Assembly: GCA_947626985.1 (NCBI GenBank)
Contig: CANQUG010000003.1
Location: 1-64,000, forward strand
Direction of reading: 5' to 3'
Origin: an uncultured Lachnospiraceae bacterium
Lineage (GTDB): Bacteria > Bacillota > Clostridia > Lachnospirales > Lachnospiraceae
DNA: 64,000 nucleotides
A program made the position numbers and the translations under genes. Every line of letters begins with the position of its first letter. Position 1 is the first letter of the stretch. Below, piece by piece: positions 18,534-28,000 of the stretch. The notes beneath the pieces were generated by a model that was not told the DNA's origin, ran no database searches, and saw nothing but the letters and a program-made list of their open reading frames with translations.

Positions 18534-20231
18534 TCACAGGCCTATCATTCGTCCGATCTCCTCCGAAGTGGTTGTCCCGTCCAAAAGCAGTTCCCGGCAG
18601 TTTTCCATAATGGAACGAAAACCGGAATGCTTCACGGCTGCCTCCATGGCGTCCCTGTCGTTTCTGTGAATGGCGCGCCGAAGCTCTCCTGTCATGGTCA
18701 GTATCTCAAATACGGCGATCCTGCCCCGGTATCCCGTGTGAAAACAATCGTCACAGCCATCTCCCCTGTAAAAGATCCGGGGTTCTTCCTCCGAAAATCC
18801 CATCATCCTCAGTTCCTCCGGCTCCGGGCGGTAGCTCTTCCTGCAGTGAGGGCATACCCGGCGGAGAAGTCTCTGGGATATGATTCCTTTCACAGCTCCG
18901 GCCGCCACATAGGGCTCCACCCCGATATCCAGAAGACGGTCAATGGAAGAAAGGGCGTCGTTGGTATGGATCGTGGTCAGAACCATGTGGCCGGTAATGG
19001 CGGCGCGCATGGCGATCTCCGCCGTCTCCCCGTCGCGGATTTCCCCGACTGCTATGATATCCGGATCCTGCCGCAGCACTGCCCGCAGAGCGCCGGCAAA
19101 GGTCATTCCCGTCTTCTCATTGATCTGAACCTGGCAAACTTCGTTCATGTGATACTCGACAGGATCCTCCAGTGAAACCAGATTTTTCGTTTCACTCTTC
19201 AGCTGATCAATGATGGTGTACATGGTGGAGGTTTTTCCCGAGCCCGTGGGGCCCACGATCAAAATGGCGCCCTCCCTCACCGTATCCAGAATCTGCTGAA
19301 ACTGCTTTCTGGCCTCTCCGCGAAGCCCGATCCCCTCCATGGTGATCAGCTCGGGGGCCTTTCTCAGAAGACGAATCACCATTTTTTCTCCGTAAACCGT
19401 AGGAATGGTAGCAATCCGCAGATCAATATGTTCCTGACGGACAGTGACGCCTGCGTGACCGTCCTGTGGAATATTCCTCTGGGCAATATCCAGATGAGAC
19501 ATGATCTTCAATCTGGAGATCACGGAATTTTCCAGTTCTCCGGGCACGCTGAGCACCGGGCGCAGCATACCGTCGATGCGCATCCGGATATTCATCTGGC
19601 TTTCCCCGGGCTCCAGATGAATATCGCTGGCCTTCTCCGTACAGGCCCTTTCGATAATGGAATTTACAAGACGGATGGCCGGAGCCGCATCGCTGCTTTC
19701 ATCATCCACCGCCACTTTTTCCGGCCCGGTTCCCACAGCGGGGACGCTGCTCTGACTGCTCAGCATATCCCGCTTCAGCTCTTCGATGGCCCGGGCGGCT
19801 CCCTGATTGCTGTACAGATTATGAACCGCCCGGTTCACCGCCGCCATGGTGGTGATCATGGGAATTACATGGCGTCTGGTTATGGCCGCCACTTCCTCCA
19901 CCGCCATAAAATTCAGGGGATCCGCCATGGCCAGATAAACCTCTGTTCTGGTGGCCTTTACAGGAACCACCATATATTTCCTGGCGACGCTCTTTGGCAA
20001 AAGCCGGGCCATTTCTCCGGAAATCTCACAGGAGTTCAGATCTATGTACTCTACTCCCAGCTGTGTGGTCAAAGCTTCGATCAGCTGCGTCTCCCGGATG
20101 ATTCCCCGTTCAATGAGCAGCGTGCCCAGACGCTGCCCGGTCTCCTTCTGCAGAGCCAGAGCCTCCTCCAGCTGCCGCTCCGTAATGACTCCGCTCTTTA
20201 CCAGCAGATCTCCCAGCCGGATGTACTTCAT
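18534..20231 (-). CDS. pilB: Type IV pilus extension ATPase PilB/GspE
   Basis: N-terminal MshEN-like domain; GAILIVGPTGSGKTSTMYTIIDQL; LRQDPDIIAVGEIRDGETAEIAMRAAITGHMVLTTIHTNDA; Zn motif CPHCRKSYR...CDDC. Confidence 0.95.
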   Translation of the reverse strand: MKYIRLGDLLVKSGVITERQLEEALALQKETGQRLGTLLIERGIIRETQLIEALTTQLGVEYIDLNSCEISGEMARLLPKSVARKYMVVPVKATRTEVYLAMADPLNFMAVEEVAAITRRHVIPMITTMAAVNRAVHNLYSNQGAARAIEELKRDMLSSQSSVPAVGTGPEKVAVDDESSDAAPAIRLVNSIIERACTEKASDIHLEPGESQMNIRMRIDGMLRPVLSVPGELENSVISRLKIMSHLDIAQRNIPQDGHAGVTVRQEHIDLRIATIPTVYGEKMVIRLLRKAPELITMEGIGLRGEARKQFQQILDTVREGAILIVGPTGSGKTSTMYTIIDQLKSETKNLVSLEDPVEYHMNEVCQVQINEKTGMTFAGALRAVLRQDPDIIAVGEIRDGETAEIAMRAAITGHMVLTTIHTNDALSSIDRLLDIGVEPYVAAGAVKGIISQRLLRRVCPHCRKSYRPEPEELRMMGFSEEEPRIFYRGDGCDDCFHTGYRGRIAVFEILTMTGELRRAIHRNDRDAMEAAVKHSGFRSIMENCRELLLDGTTTSEEIGRMIGL

Positions 20232-20265
20232 GAATCTTCACCTGCTTTCCCTCATGAATTGATTT

Positions 20266-20811
20266 TCAGTCAAAACCGCTTCCGTCTCCCTCGTTCAGAC
20301 AGCGCACCTGAAATTCGGCTTCAGCCCTGAAAAGATCTTCCCGGGCGTCTCTGACCTTCATAACAAAGGTAAACACCGATGTGTCCTTATCATACCGGAT
20401 GCCCGGATTCCCGCTGCCGTCTTCCAGCGCTATTCCGTAGATTCCTCCTGCGCCGTAAACACCGGAGGGAAGAAGGGGCAGATCGTTCCCCACAACATTT
20501 ACGGCCAGCTGCTGCTCCTCATTGACCCTGATCTGCGTATAGGGGCCAAAATTACAGCTTAAATACTGAAGAACCCTTCCGTCCCCGTCCGTTTCCACAT
20601 CCCTGGCCATACGCAGTTCACCGGCCACAGTGTCCGCGGCCGTGGACAGCAGCAGCTGTGCTTCCGCCTCGGACATCATCGTATGGCAGGCTTTCAAAGC
20701 CAGATGAAAACCCGTATTCATCATAAGGCTGAACAGGATCATGACAGCCGTGGCCGCCAGAAGCTCCACAAGAGTGGTGCCTTTCTGGCAGCGGAGTTTC
20801 ATATTCCACAT
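20266..20811 (-). CDS. Minor pilin, prepilin-type N-terminus (GspJ-like)
   Basis: CQKG^TTLVELLAATAVMILFSLMMNTGF class III signal with Glu at +5. Confidence 0.75.
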   Translation of the reverse strand: MWNMKLRCQKGTTLVELLAATAVMILFSLMMNTGFHLALKACHTMMSEAEAQLLLSTAADTVAGELRMARDVETDGDGRVLQYLSCNFGPYTQIRVNEEQQLAVNVVGNDLPLLPSGVYGAGGIYGIALEDGSGNPGIRYDKDTSVFTFVMKVRDAREDLFRAEAEFQVRCLNEGDGSGFD

Positions 20812-20837
20812 ATATCGCCGCGCCTCCCCCTGCCCGT

Positions 20838-21188
20838 TCAGCCAAAATCCGACGGAGAAAGTTTATAGGAATAAACCCCGTGGCCGCCGAAGCAGATTAC
20901 CTCCGGTTCGGCCGTAATTCCGGGATTTTCTTCCAGAATCACCTTCACTTTCTCCTTTTTCGGAAATCCTTCTTCATTCATTGCGGCCGCTTTATCCTGC
21001 ACCTCCGCCTCAGCCAAACTTTTATAATAATCCCTGTCATTTTTTTCCCCGCTGTCGTCCATGCGGGCGGCGGCAGCAATGAAAGTCAGCAGAAGTCCGA
21101 AAGATAAAGAACCGACCAGAACAGAAGCCAGCAGTTCCAGGAGAGATTCTCCGCTGTTACGCATCAGTTTCATCCTCAGCTTTTTCAT
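20838..21188 (-). CDS. Minor pilin-like protein (GspI/PilV-like)
   Basis: RNSG^ESLLELLASVLVGSLSFGLLLTFI; Glu at +5; in T4P operon. Confidence 0.65.
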   Translation of the reverse strand: MKKLRMKLMRNSGESLLELLASVLVGSLSFGLLLTFIAAAARMDDSGEKNDRDYYKSLAEAEVQDKAAAMNEEGFPKKEKVKVILEENPGITAEPEVICFGGHGVYSYKLSPSDFG

Positions 21189-21251
21189 TTTCTCTTCCTC
21201 CTTCCCGGCTCTTCGCTGACCTTCCGAAAACCGTTTTATTTTTCCGTTCTT

Positions 21252-22007
21252 TTATTCCTCATTCTTTTCTGCACCGGTAATCCATCCAAGCCTCAGCTTC
21301 ATGGAAGTGCTTTCATTGACGCTGTTTTTTCTCAGAGCGCCGTCGTCAATATGGGGAGCCGTATCCTCCGGGGTCAGCTCCGCATTCATTTCGTATTCCC
21401 CGAACTGCTCTGCCCGGCCGTATTCCGGAGGAACCTCCGCCAGAACGGCAGACAGGTTCATATCGTAATCATTCTGAACCGTCACGGTGATTTTTACCTG
21501 AAACCCGCTCAGTTCCTCCAATTCCGGTATAATCGTCAGCGTTCTCGGAACATTCCGGGCATCCGTCTCCGGCAGGATCACGTACTCCCACTGGTCCAGA
21601 TCCGGATGATCCGGCCTCCAGGGTTCCTTTTTCAAATACTCCCCAAACAGAGCGTCAAAATTGGGGAGAAAGAATTCCTCCAGTCTGCAGTCCCATCTCC
21701 CCTGCTGCTGTGTGAAGATGTGGGACTTCCGCTCCAGGTTCTGCCCCTGAGGCACGATGATTTCTTCCCGATACTCATACTGTCCGTAATAAGGCACACT
21801 TGTCAGATCATCCGTTACCATCTTTAAAGCAGAGGATAACGCCAGATAAACCTGCTGCTCCTGCTGATTGCTCCGGATTTTTCCTGCATGGGAGGAGGCT
21901 GCCATCAATATGGAAGCCCCCGCCATCATGCAGACCTCCAGAAACAGCATCGCCAGAAGTATGGAAGCTCCCCGCTGACTTTTCAGTTTTCTGTTTCTTT
22001 CTTTCAT
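21252..22007 (-). CDS. GspK/PilX-like minor pilin lacking Glu+5
   Basis: KSQRG^ASILLAMLFLEVCMMAGASILMAASSHAGK; no Glu at +5. Confidence 0.65.
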   Translation of the reverse strand: MKERNRKLKSQRGASILLAMLFLEVCMMAGASILMAASSHAGKIRSNQQEQQVYLALSSALKMVTDDLTSVPYYGQYEYREEIIVPQGQNLERKSHIFTQQQGRWDCRLEEFFLPNFDALFGEYLKKEPWRPDHPDLDQWEYVILPETDARNVPRTLTIIPELEELSGFQVKITVTVQNDYDMNLSAVLAEVPPEYGRAEQFGEYEMNAELTPEDTAPHIDDGALRKNSVNESTSMKLRLGWITGAEKNEE

Positions 22008-22046
22008 CCGGCTGCTTTCCCCTTTCTTTTAAACGTCGATCTGCTG

Positions 22047-25000
22047 CTAAAAAAACGGGGAATCCTGAAAATCGGGGATGGTTTCCGAAGCAGGGATATT
22101 TCCATCCGTAATGCCGCCATTATATGGAACATCCTCATGGTCCGGAATCTTATCAGCCGAATCGGCATTTGCATCGGGAACCGTATCGCCGTCCGGAGGG
22201 ATACTCTCATTTGGATGGACGTTTTCATCCGGAAAAATATTCTCATCTGGAAAAATATTCTTATCTGGAGGAAGTTTCTTATCTGGATAGATATTTTCAT
22301 CCGGATCATACCCGGAATCCGGATCCGGAGGAACATTCTCATCCGGGTCATACCCGGAATCCGGATCCGGAACTTCCGGAATAATATCCGGGTCCTTATC
22401 CCCGCTCAGGCGTGAATGATATACGGAAACGTCCACATACACGGTTTCCGTAAACCGCGCAGAACCGTAAGAGAACATGATTTCCATCTGGAGGGCCGTT
22501 TTTCCTGCCTTCATCCCTTCTACGCTTAAAATCCCTTCCCCGGTTCTCCTCACATAGGCAATGGCGGGATTGGTGCTGATGCATCGTCCAAAGGCGGGAT
22601 CTTTCACTTCCACAGGCTGGCCGTCCAGCAGGAATATAAAATTATCCCAGCCGTAATCCTTTTTCTTCTCCTCGTCCAGATAAATTTCCAGTTCTTTCCC
22701 CTTCAGTTCAAAGGTGCGGATCACAACATTGACTGTGCTGACGCCCTCATACCTTTTCCCCTTATAGGAATACTCATACTCCAGAATCAGAGAAGCGGCG
22801 CCAGAGCGCTTTCCCTTTACGGAAAGCACGCTGTGGCAGGGCTCCAAGACAGGATTTCCCTTTTCATCCTTCGCCTGCCCGACTTCACCTGCGGAAATAT
22901 ACGCCGTATCAAAAATTACCTTGTTTACCCGGACTTCCCCGATTTCCTGACGGAGTCTTCCATTCAGCGGACGAAGCTTTTCGTCAAAAGCATACAGACC
23001 AATGCCGGATTCTTTCCCGGCAAAGAGGAACGTTTCGCTCCCGGAAATTTCATATTCCGCAGAGCCGTATTCCGCAGGGCTGTTTCCTGCTGCCCCGTAT
23101 CCGGACGCCTTGTCTCCTGCCATCCCGTATCCTGCAGTTTCATCTCCTGCCGTCCTGTATCCGGCCGCCTCGTATCCTGCAGTTTCATCTCCTGCCACCC
23201 CGTCTCCGACTGCTTCGTCTCCGGCAGTTGCATTCCCTGCCGCCCCGTATCCGGACGCTTCGTCTCCGGCAGTTGCATTCCCTGCCGCCCCGTATCCGGG
23301 TGCCTTGTCTCCCGTACTTGTCCTGACACCCGGCAGATACTGAAGGACAGCGGTGACATTTACAGTAATTTCCAACGGAGTAATAACAATCCTGGACTCC
23401 TCCGCAGTCTCCTCGTCAGGAGTAAAGGTCACCGTTACTTTATCCGTTCCCTGCCGGAGCCCGATAATCACAAGCTTCAGTACTCTGTCGGGATCAGTGC
23501 ATACAATGCTCTCGGACAGCTGAGACGTTTCTCCGTCCCAGGGCACAAAACCTGCAGTCACCACCTGTTCACCGAAATCAGAATTACCGCTGCCTCCATT
23601 TACAGTATCTCTATTTCCGATATCTCCATTTCCGGCATCTGTATTCCCGATATCTCCATTTCCGGTATCTGTATTTCCGGTGTCTCCATTTCCGGTACCG
23701 CCTTCGTTTTGATTTCCGGCTGACGCAACGGACACGGAAAATCTTCCGCCCCGGTAACCTCCTCTTCTCAGTTTGCCTTTCAGAATGTCTGAAAGATACA
23801 GCTCCACTTCCTTCTGAGCTCCATCTGCATAGATTACGGGACTTTTCTGTCCGACCCCGGTTCTGCGCGGTTCGCCGTTCCCAGGCAGGGTTCCGTCAGT
23901 GAAAAGAACATCCTGTTCATAAAAATTTCCGTCCGAAAATGCTCCTGCTGTCGCTTCCAGAAGTTCTCCCGCGGACGCCGCTTCCTCTTCCGTTCCCCCG
24001 GTCTTTTCCTTATAATCCGCAAAAAGATCCATATTCACCGGTATGCCTCCACCCGCCCGCTCAATTCCCTCCAGCGGCCAGTTCCCATAATGAATATTGA
24101 CCGTCCTGCCATTCTGTGTCCGCGTGCAGATCGTGGGGAATGGATAATCGCTGGCAGTGAGAAAACCGCTGGAAGCCAGACTGTACTTGCCGTTCACCGC
24201 GATCCCGTAATCGTCCGCCGTTACCCGCCGGAACTCCGGCCGGTCCGCCATGTCCGCAGGAAAGGGATTCAGCTCGCTGATAAAATCCTCCCCGGACATC
24301 CTTTCGTATCCCGCCTCCGCAATGGTTCCTTTTCCCTTCTCCTGTATCCAGTCCTCACAGACCTCCCGTATATTCTCCGGTACCAGCTCCGCCAGAAAAT
24401 AACATCCCTCAAAGCTGCTGGGAGCTCCCGCCCGCAGCTCGGCCTTTCCGCCGATCAGATACAGACTGTCCTGTTTCCCCGGCCTCGGCATATTTCCCGG
24501 CAGCTTCACGTAGCTGTAGGAATACCGGAAATCATTGGTCGCCCCGCTGTCCGCCGTAATACTGATGATATTCCGCCTTCCGGCTCTGGCGGTCAGCGGC
24601 TTCATAAAGCTTCCCCCGACGATGCCTCCCGTATGGATCCGGGTATTTTTGCTCCTCGCCTGCTCACTGATCTCAATACTTCCTCCCGCATAGCAGCAGG
24701 TGATGCTCTGCTGGCAGGAACCGGCGATTCCTCCTGCCCGCACATGTCTTCTGATATCCCCGTAGGTAAAATCAAGATCAAGCTCCGTCACGGCAGTGCA
24801 CTCTGACAGGGCCATATTGCAGATGCCGATGAGGCCGCCTACACCGCCTCCGCCGAAGCCGTGGCCGGTATGCTCATCCCTTACCGTATATCCGGCGATG
24901 GAGCAGTTCTCTATCCTGTAATCGGACGAGGAAGCGGCCGCAAGGCCCACAAGGCCGCCAATCGCATACCATCCCACATTTCCTCCTCCGGTCACCGTCC

Positions 25001-28000
25001 CCTTCCCCCCGGGAGAATAAAGGACTATATTTTTCAGAGAAGCATTCACCGTGACACCGAAGAGCCCCGCACAGCTGGCTGAATCCGACCGGATATTCAC
25101 ATCCTTGATAAGATACGCGTCACCGTCATACACTCCGCCGAACCAGCCGTACAGATCCGCGCTGGTGGTGGTGCTGGTATCTCTGAACGCCGCTATGGGA
25201 TTATACGTCTCCAGTCTTCCGTCCAGATCGTGGCTCTGCTTCCAGTAAGCCCGGTCCGTTCTGCTTCCTTTCCCCCAGGGCCAGCTTCCGGGATCCGCAT
25301 AACAAAGATAAGGGAACCGGTAAAAATTCCCGCTGTCGTAGCTGATGGCGGAACTGCTGGTCCTGTCCAGAGAATTCCAGTTGATAAACTGCAGCTGCTC
25401 CACCGACCGTATCTCATAAGGCTTCCCTTCCGTCCCCGGAGCGGCGGGATCCGCCTTCATCCCCCTCAGCGGAACTCCATTATGAAAAGCTCCCTCAAAA
25501 ACAACCGTATCCCCAAAGAGAGGGCTGAGCGCAAATCTGCAGGTTACATCCGCGCTGTTGGTAAACGACCAGACATTCCCGGGCTTCTCCCCGTTACTGC
25601 TCATAAGGATCCGGTAAGTGGAATCGGGATTTCTTACGGCGCTGCTGCAGGCCACAAAAGCGTACTCCTCGCCCACCAGAAGCTTCAGCGCCTTTTCCGC
25701 CTCCGGGTTTTCCAGATCCGCAAAGAGCCTTTCCCCTCTGTAAACGTCCTCCACCATCCACACAGGGCGATCCCCGGTGTAAAAATATCCGTATCCGTAC
25801 TCTTCGATCACGCCGCCGTCGTCATGCTCTCTGCACAGAGTATCAATCCTCGTCACATCGCCGGTATCCGTGTCTACCCGGACGGCGCTGAAATGATACG
25901 CCTGACCGGCCGCCTCCTGCTGTTCCGTATAAGCGGCTTCCTTTTCCCAGTAAAAAACTCCAAGAGCGCCCAGGGAAATGGTCTCCGGCCACTCTCCGTA
26001 ATGAACCGGCCGGTTCCTGCCATCCCGCACCACACAGGGAAAGACAAAGTTCCTCCACTGTCCGTACTCTCCCTCCGGCTGGTACCGCTTCCCGTCCCGG
26101 GCAAACCATCCTCCCAGCTTTTCCGCGGTATCTCCGTCGAAGGAGCCTCCGGTCATCTGACGCCAGTCCTGTTCCTCCGCTCCCCCGGGCACATCACTGT
26201 ACTGCGCGCTGAAGGTCTCCCCGGCATACTGGAAGTTTCCGTTATTCAGGAAATAGCAGTTTCCCGTCCTGTCCGGGCAAAATCCGAAGGCAGAAGCGCC
26301 GCCGCTGACGACCAGACTGGAAGCGGCATAGGAATTCCGGATGACATTGCCGTTGCTTCCCGCAAATCCTCCGGCCTGCACGGTTCCGTGCCTGGCCCGG
26401 GACACATGAAGGGACGCCATGGAATAGGAATTATAAATGGTGCCGCCTCCCGCATTCAGACCCGCAAACCCGCCGATATATCCGTCGGAATAATTGGCTT
26501 CCACCGTGATTCTCTTCCACACCGCCGCACAATTCATAATCGTTCCGTAATTCAGAGCCACAAGCCCACCCGCGTAAACCCTGCTGTATCCGTACGCAGA
26601 CATATGCATGCTGTCCGAGGCCACGGCACAGTTGGTGATGGTGCCGCTGTTTCCCCCGGCAAGAACGCCCCAGTACACGGTCCCGGCGTCCGTAACGGTG
26701 AGGGACAGCTTTTCCGCTTTTACAGCCGGACCTGTCTCCGTACCGTCGCCCAGCACCACGTTCCGCAGGGTTCCGCGGTTATAGCCGAACAGTCCTGTAT
26801 ACTCCCCCTCCGTATTCAGAGGAACGTTCACGATCCTGCAGCCCTTGCCGTCGTAGGTATTCCTGAAGGAATCCGCCGGATTTTTCCCGATGCTCTCCTG
26901 CTGCCGGCCCGGAAACAGGCCATAGCCGGTATAAACGTCATAATCCAGATCCAGTTCCTGAAGGAACACATATCGATTGCTGCCGGCGTAGTATTCCGCA
27001 TGCCTGCCCAGTTCATAGAGATGGCGGGGCGAACGCACCTTCACCGTCAGCTTCTCCGCCCGCCTGAGAATATCCTCCTCCGTAAGAGTACCGTCGTTCT
27101 CCAGGGCGGTCCCCGCAAAATGCGGATTGAAAAAGCAGTGAACCTTCTCCGCGGCATTTCCGATGGAAAAATCAAGCCTGCGGTAAAAATCCGGGGACGC
27201 GTCTTCCATACAGATCAGGCGGTCGGGAAGCTTCGCCAGATAATACGTCGTCTCCCCCTTTTCGGCAGGAACTCTGATCTCTCTCAGATCCTGCCTCCGG
27301 CAGGTGATCTGCTCCTGTCCGTTTTCCCCGTACCGGAAGGTAATCCTGACACTCTCCTCCGTCCCCAGAAGATCTTCCGGGAGGGTTACGGCATATCCGT
27401 CGCTGCGGACCATGGCAGGGGAATCCTTCAATGTGTCGATCCCTCCGCCGTATATACCCACATCATCGTCCCCGGCATATTCCTCCCAGTACACCAGACC
27501 TCCGGAGCGGAACATCCCGTTCCAGTCCCCGTAATGATCCATCCCGGAAAGGGCCGGATAGGGATACCTGTCCAGAGAAAGATTCCCCTGCAGATTACAG
27601 GGATGACTGCGGGATATACCGATCTGCTCAAAGGAATGACTGCCGAATAAGGTTTCCAGCGTCAGGGGCTCTCCCTGACCGCCCTGTGCTTTCGCCAGAC
27701 TCAGTTCCTCATAGTCCAGGCTCATGTCCCTCCAGGGAGTATCTTCCCCGCCATTGACATACGGCGAAAACAGATACCAGGTTTTCGTGTAGACGTCATG
27801 TCCGGCCGCCATATCATTGGAAAGGGGGAACCGGTTATCATTCAGGACCGCAGACCCGCCCGTTCTCCCGTCGGGGCTGTACGCCATGGCCGCGTAGCTG
27901 GCGTGAACGGAACCGGCAGCGGTATCCGGCGCTTCCGAAAGATATAGCCCTGCCGCTCTGCCGGCGTCATCCACGGAAATAAATCCCGCCGCGTAGGATC

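Noticed and set aside
25230-27650. 806-aa plus-strand ORF
   Set aside because: Antisense to the giant pilin; composition (Arg/Pro/His-rich) is typical of a shadow ORF from biased codon usage, with no recognisable domain
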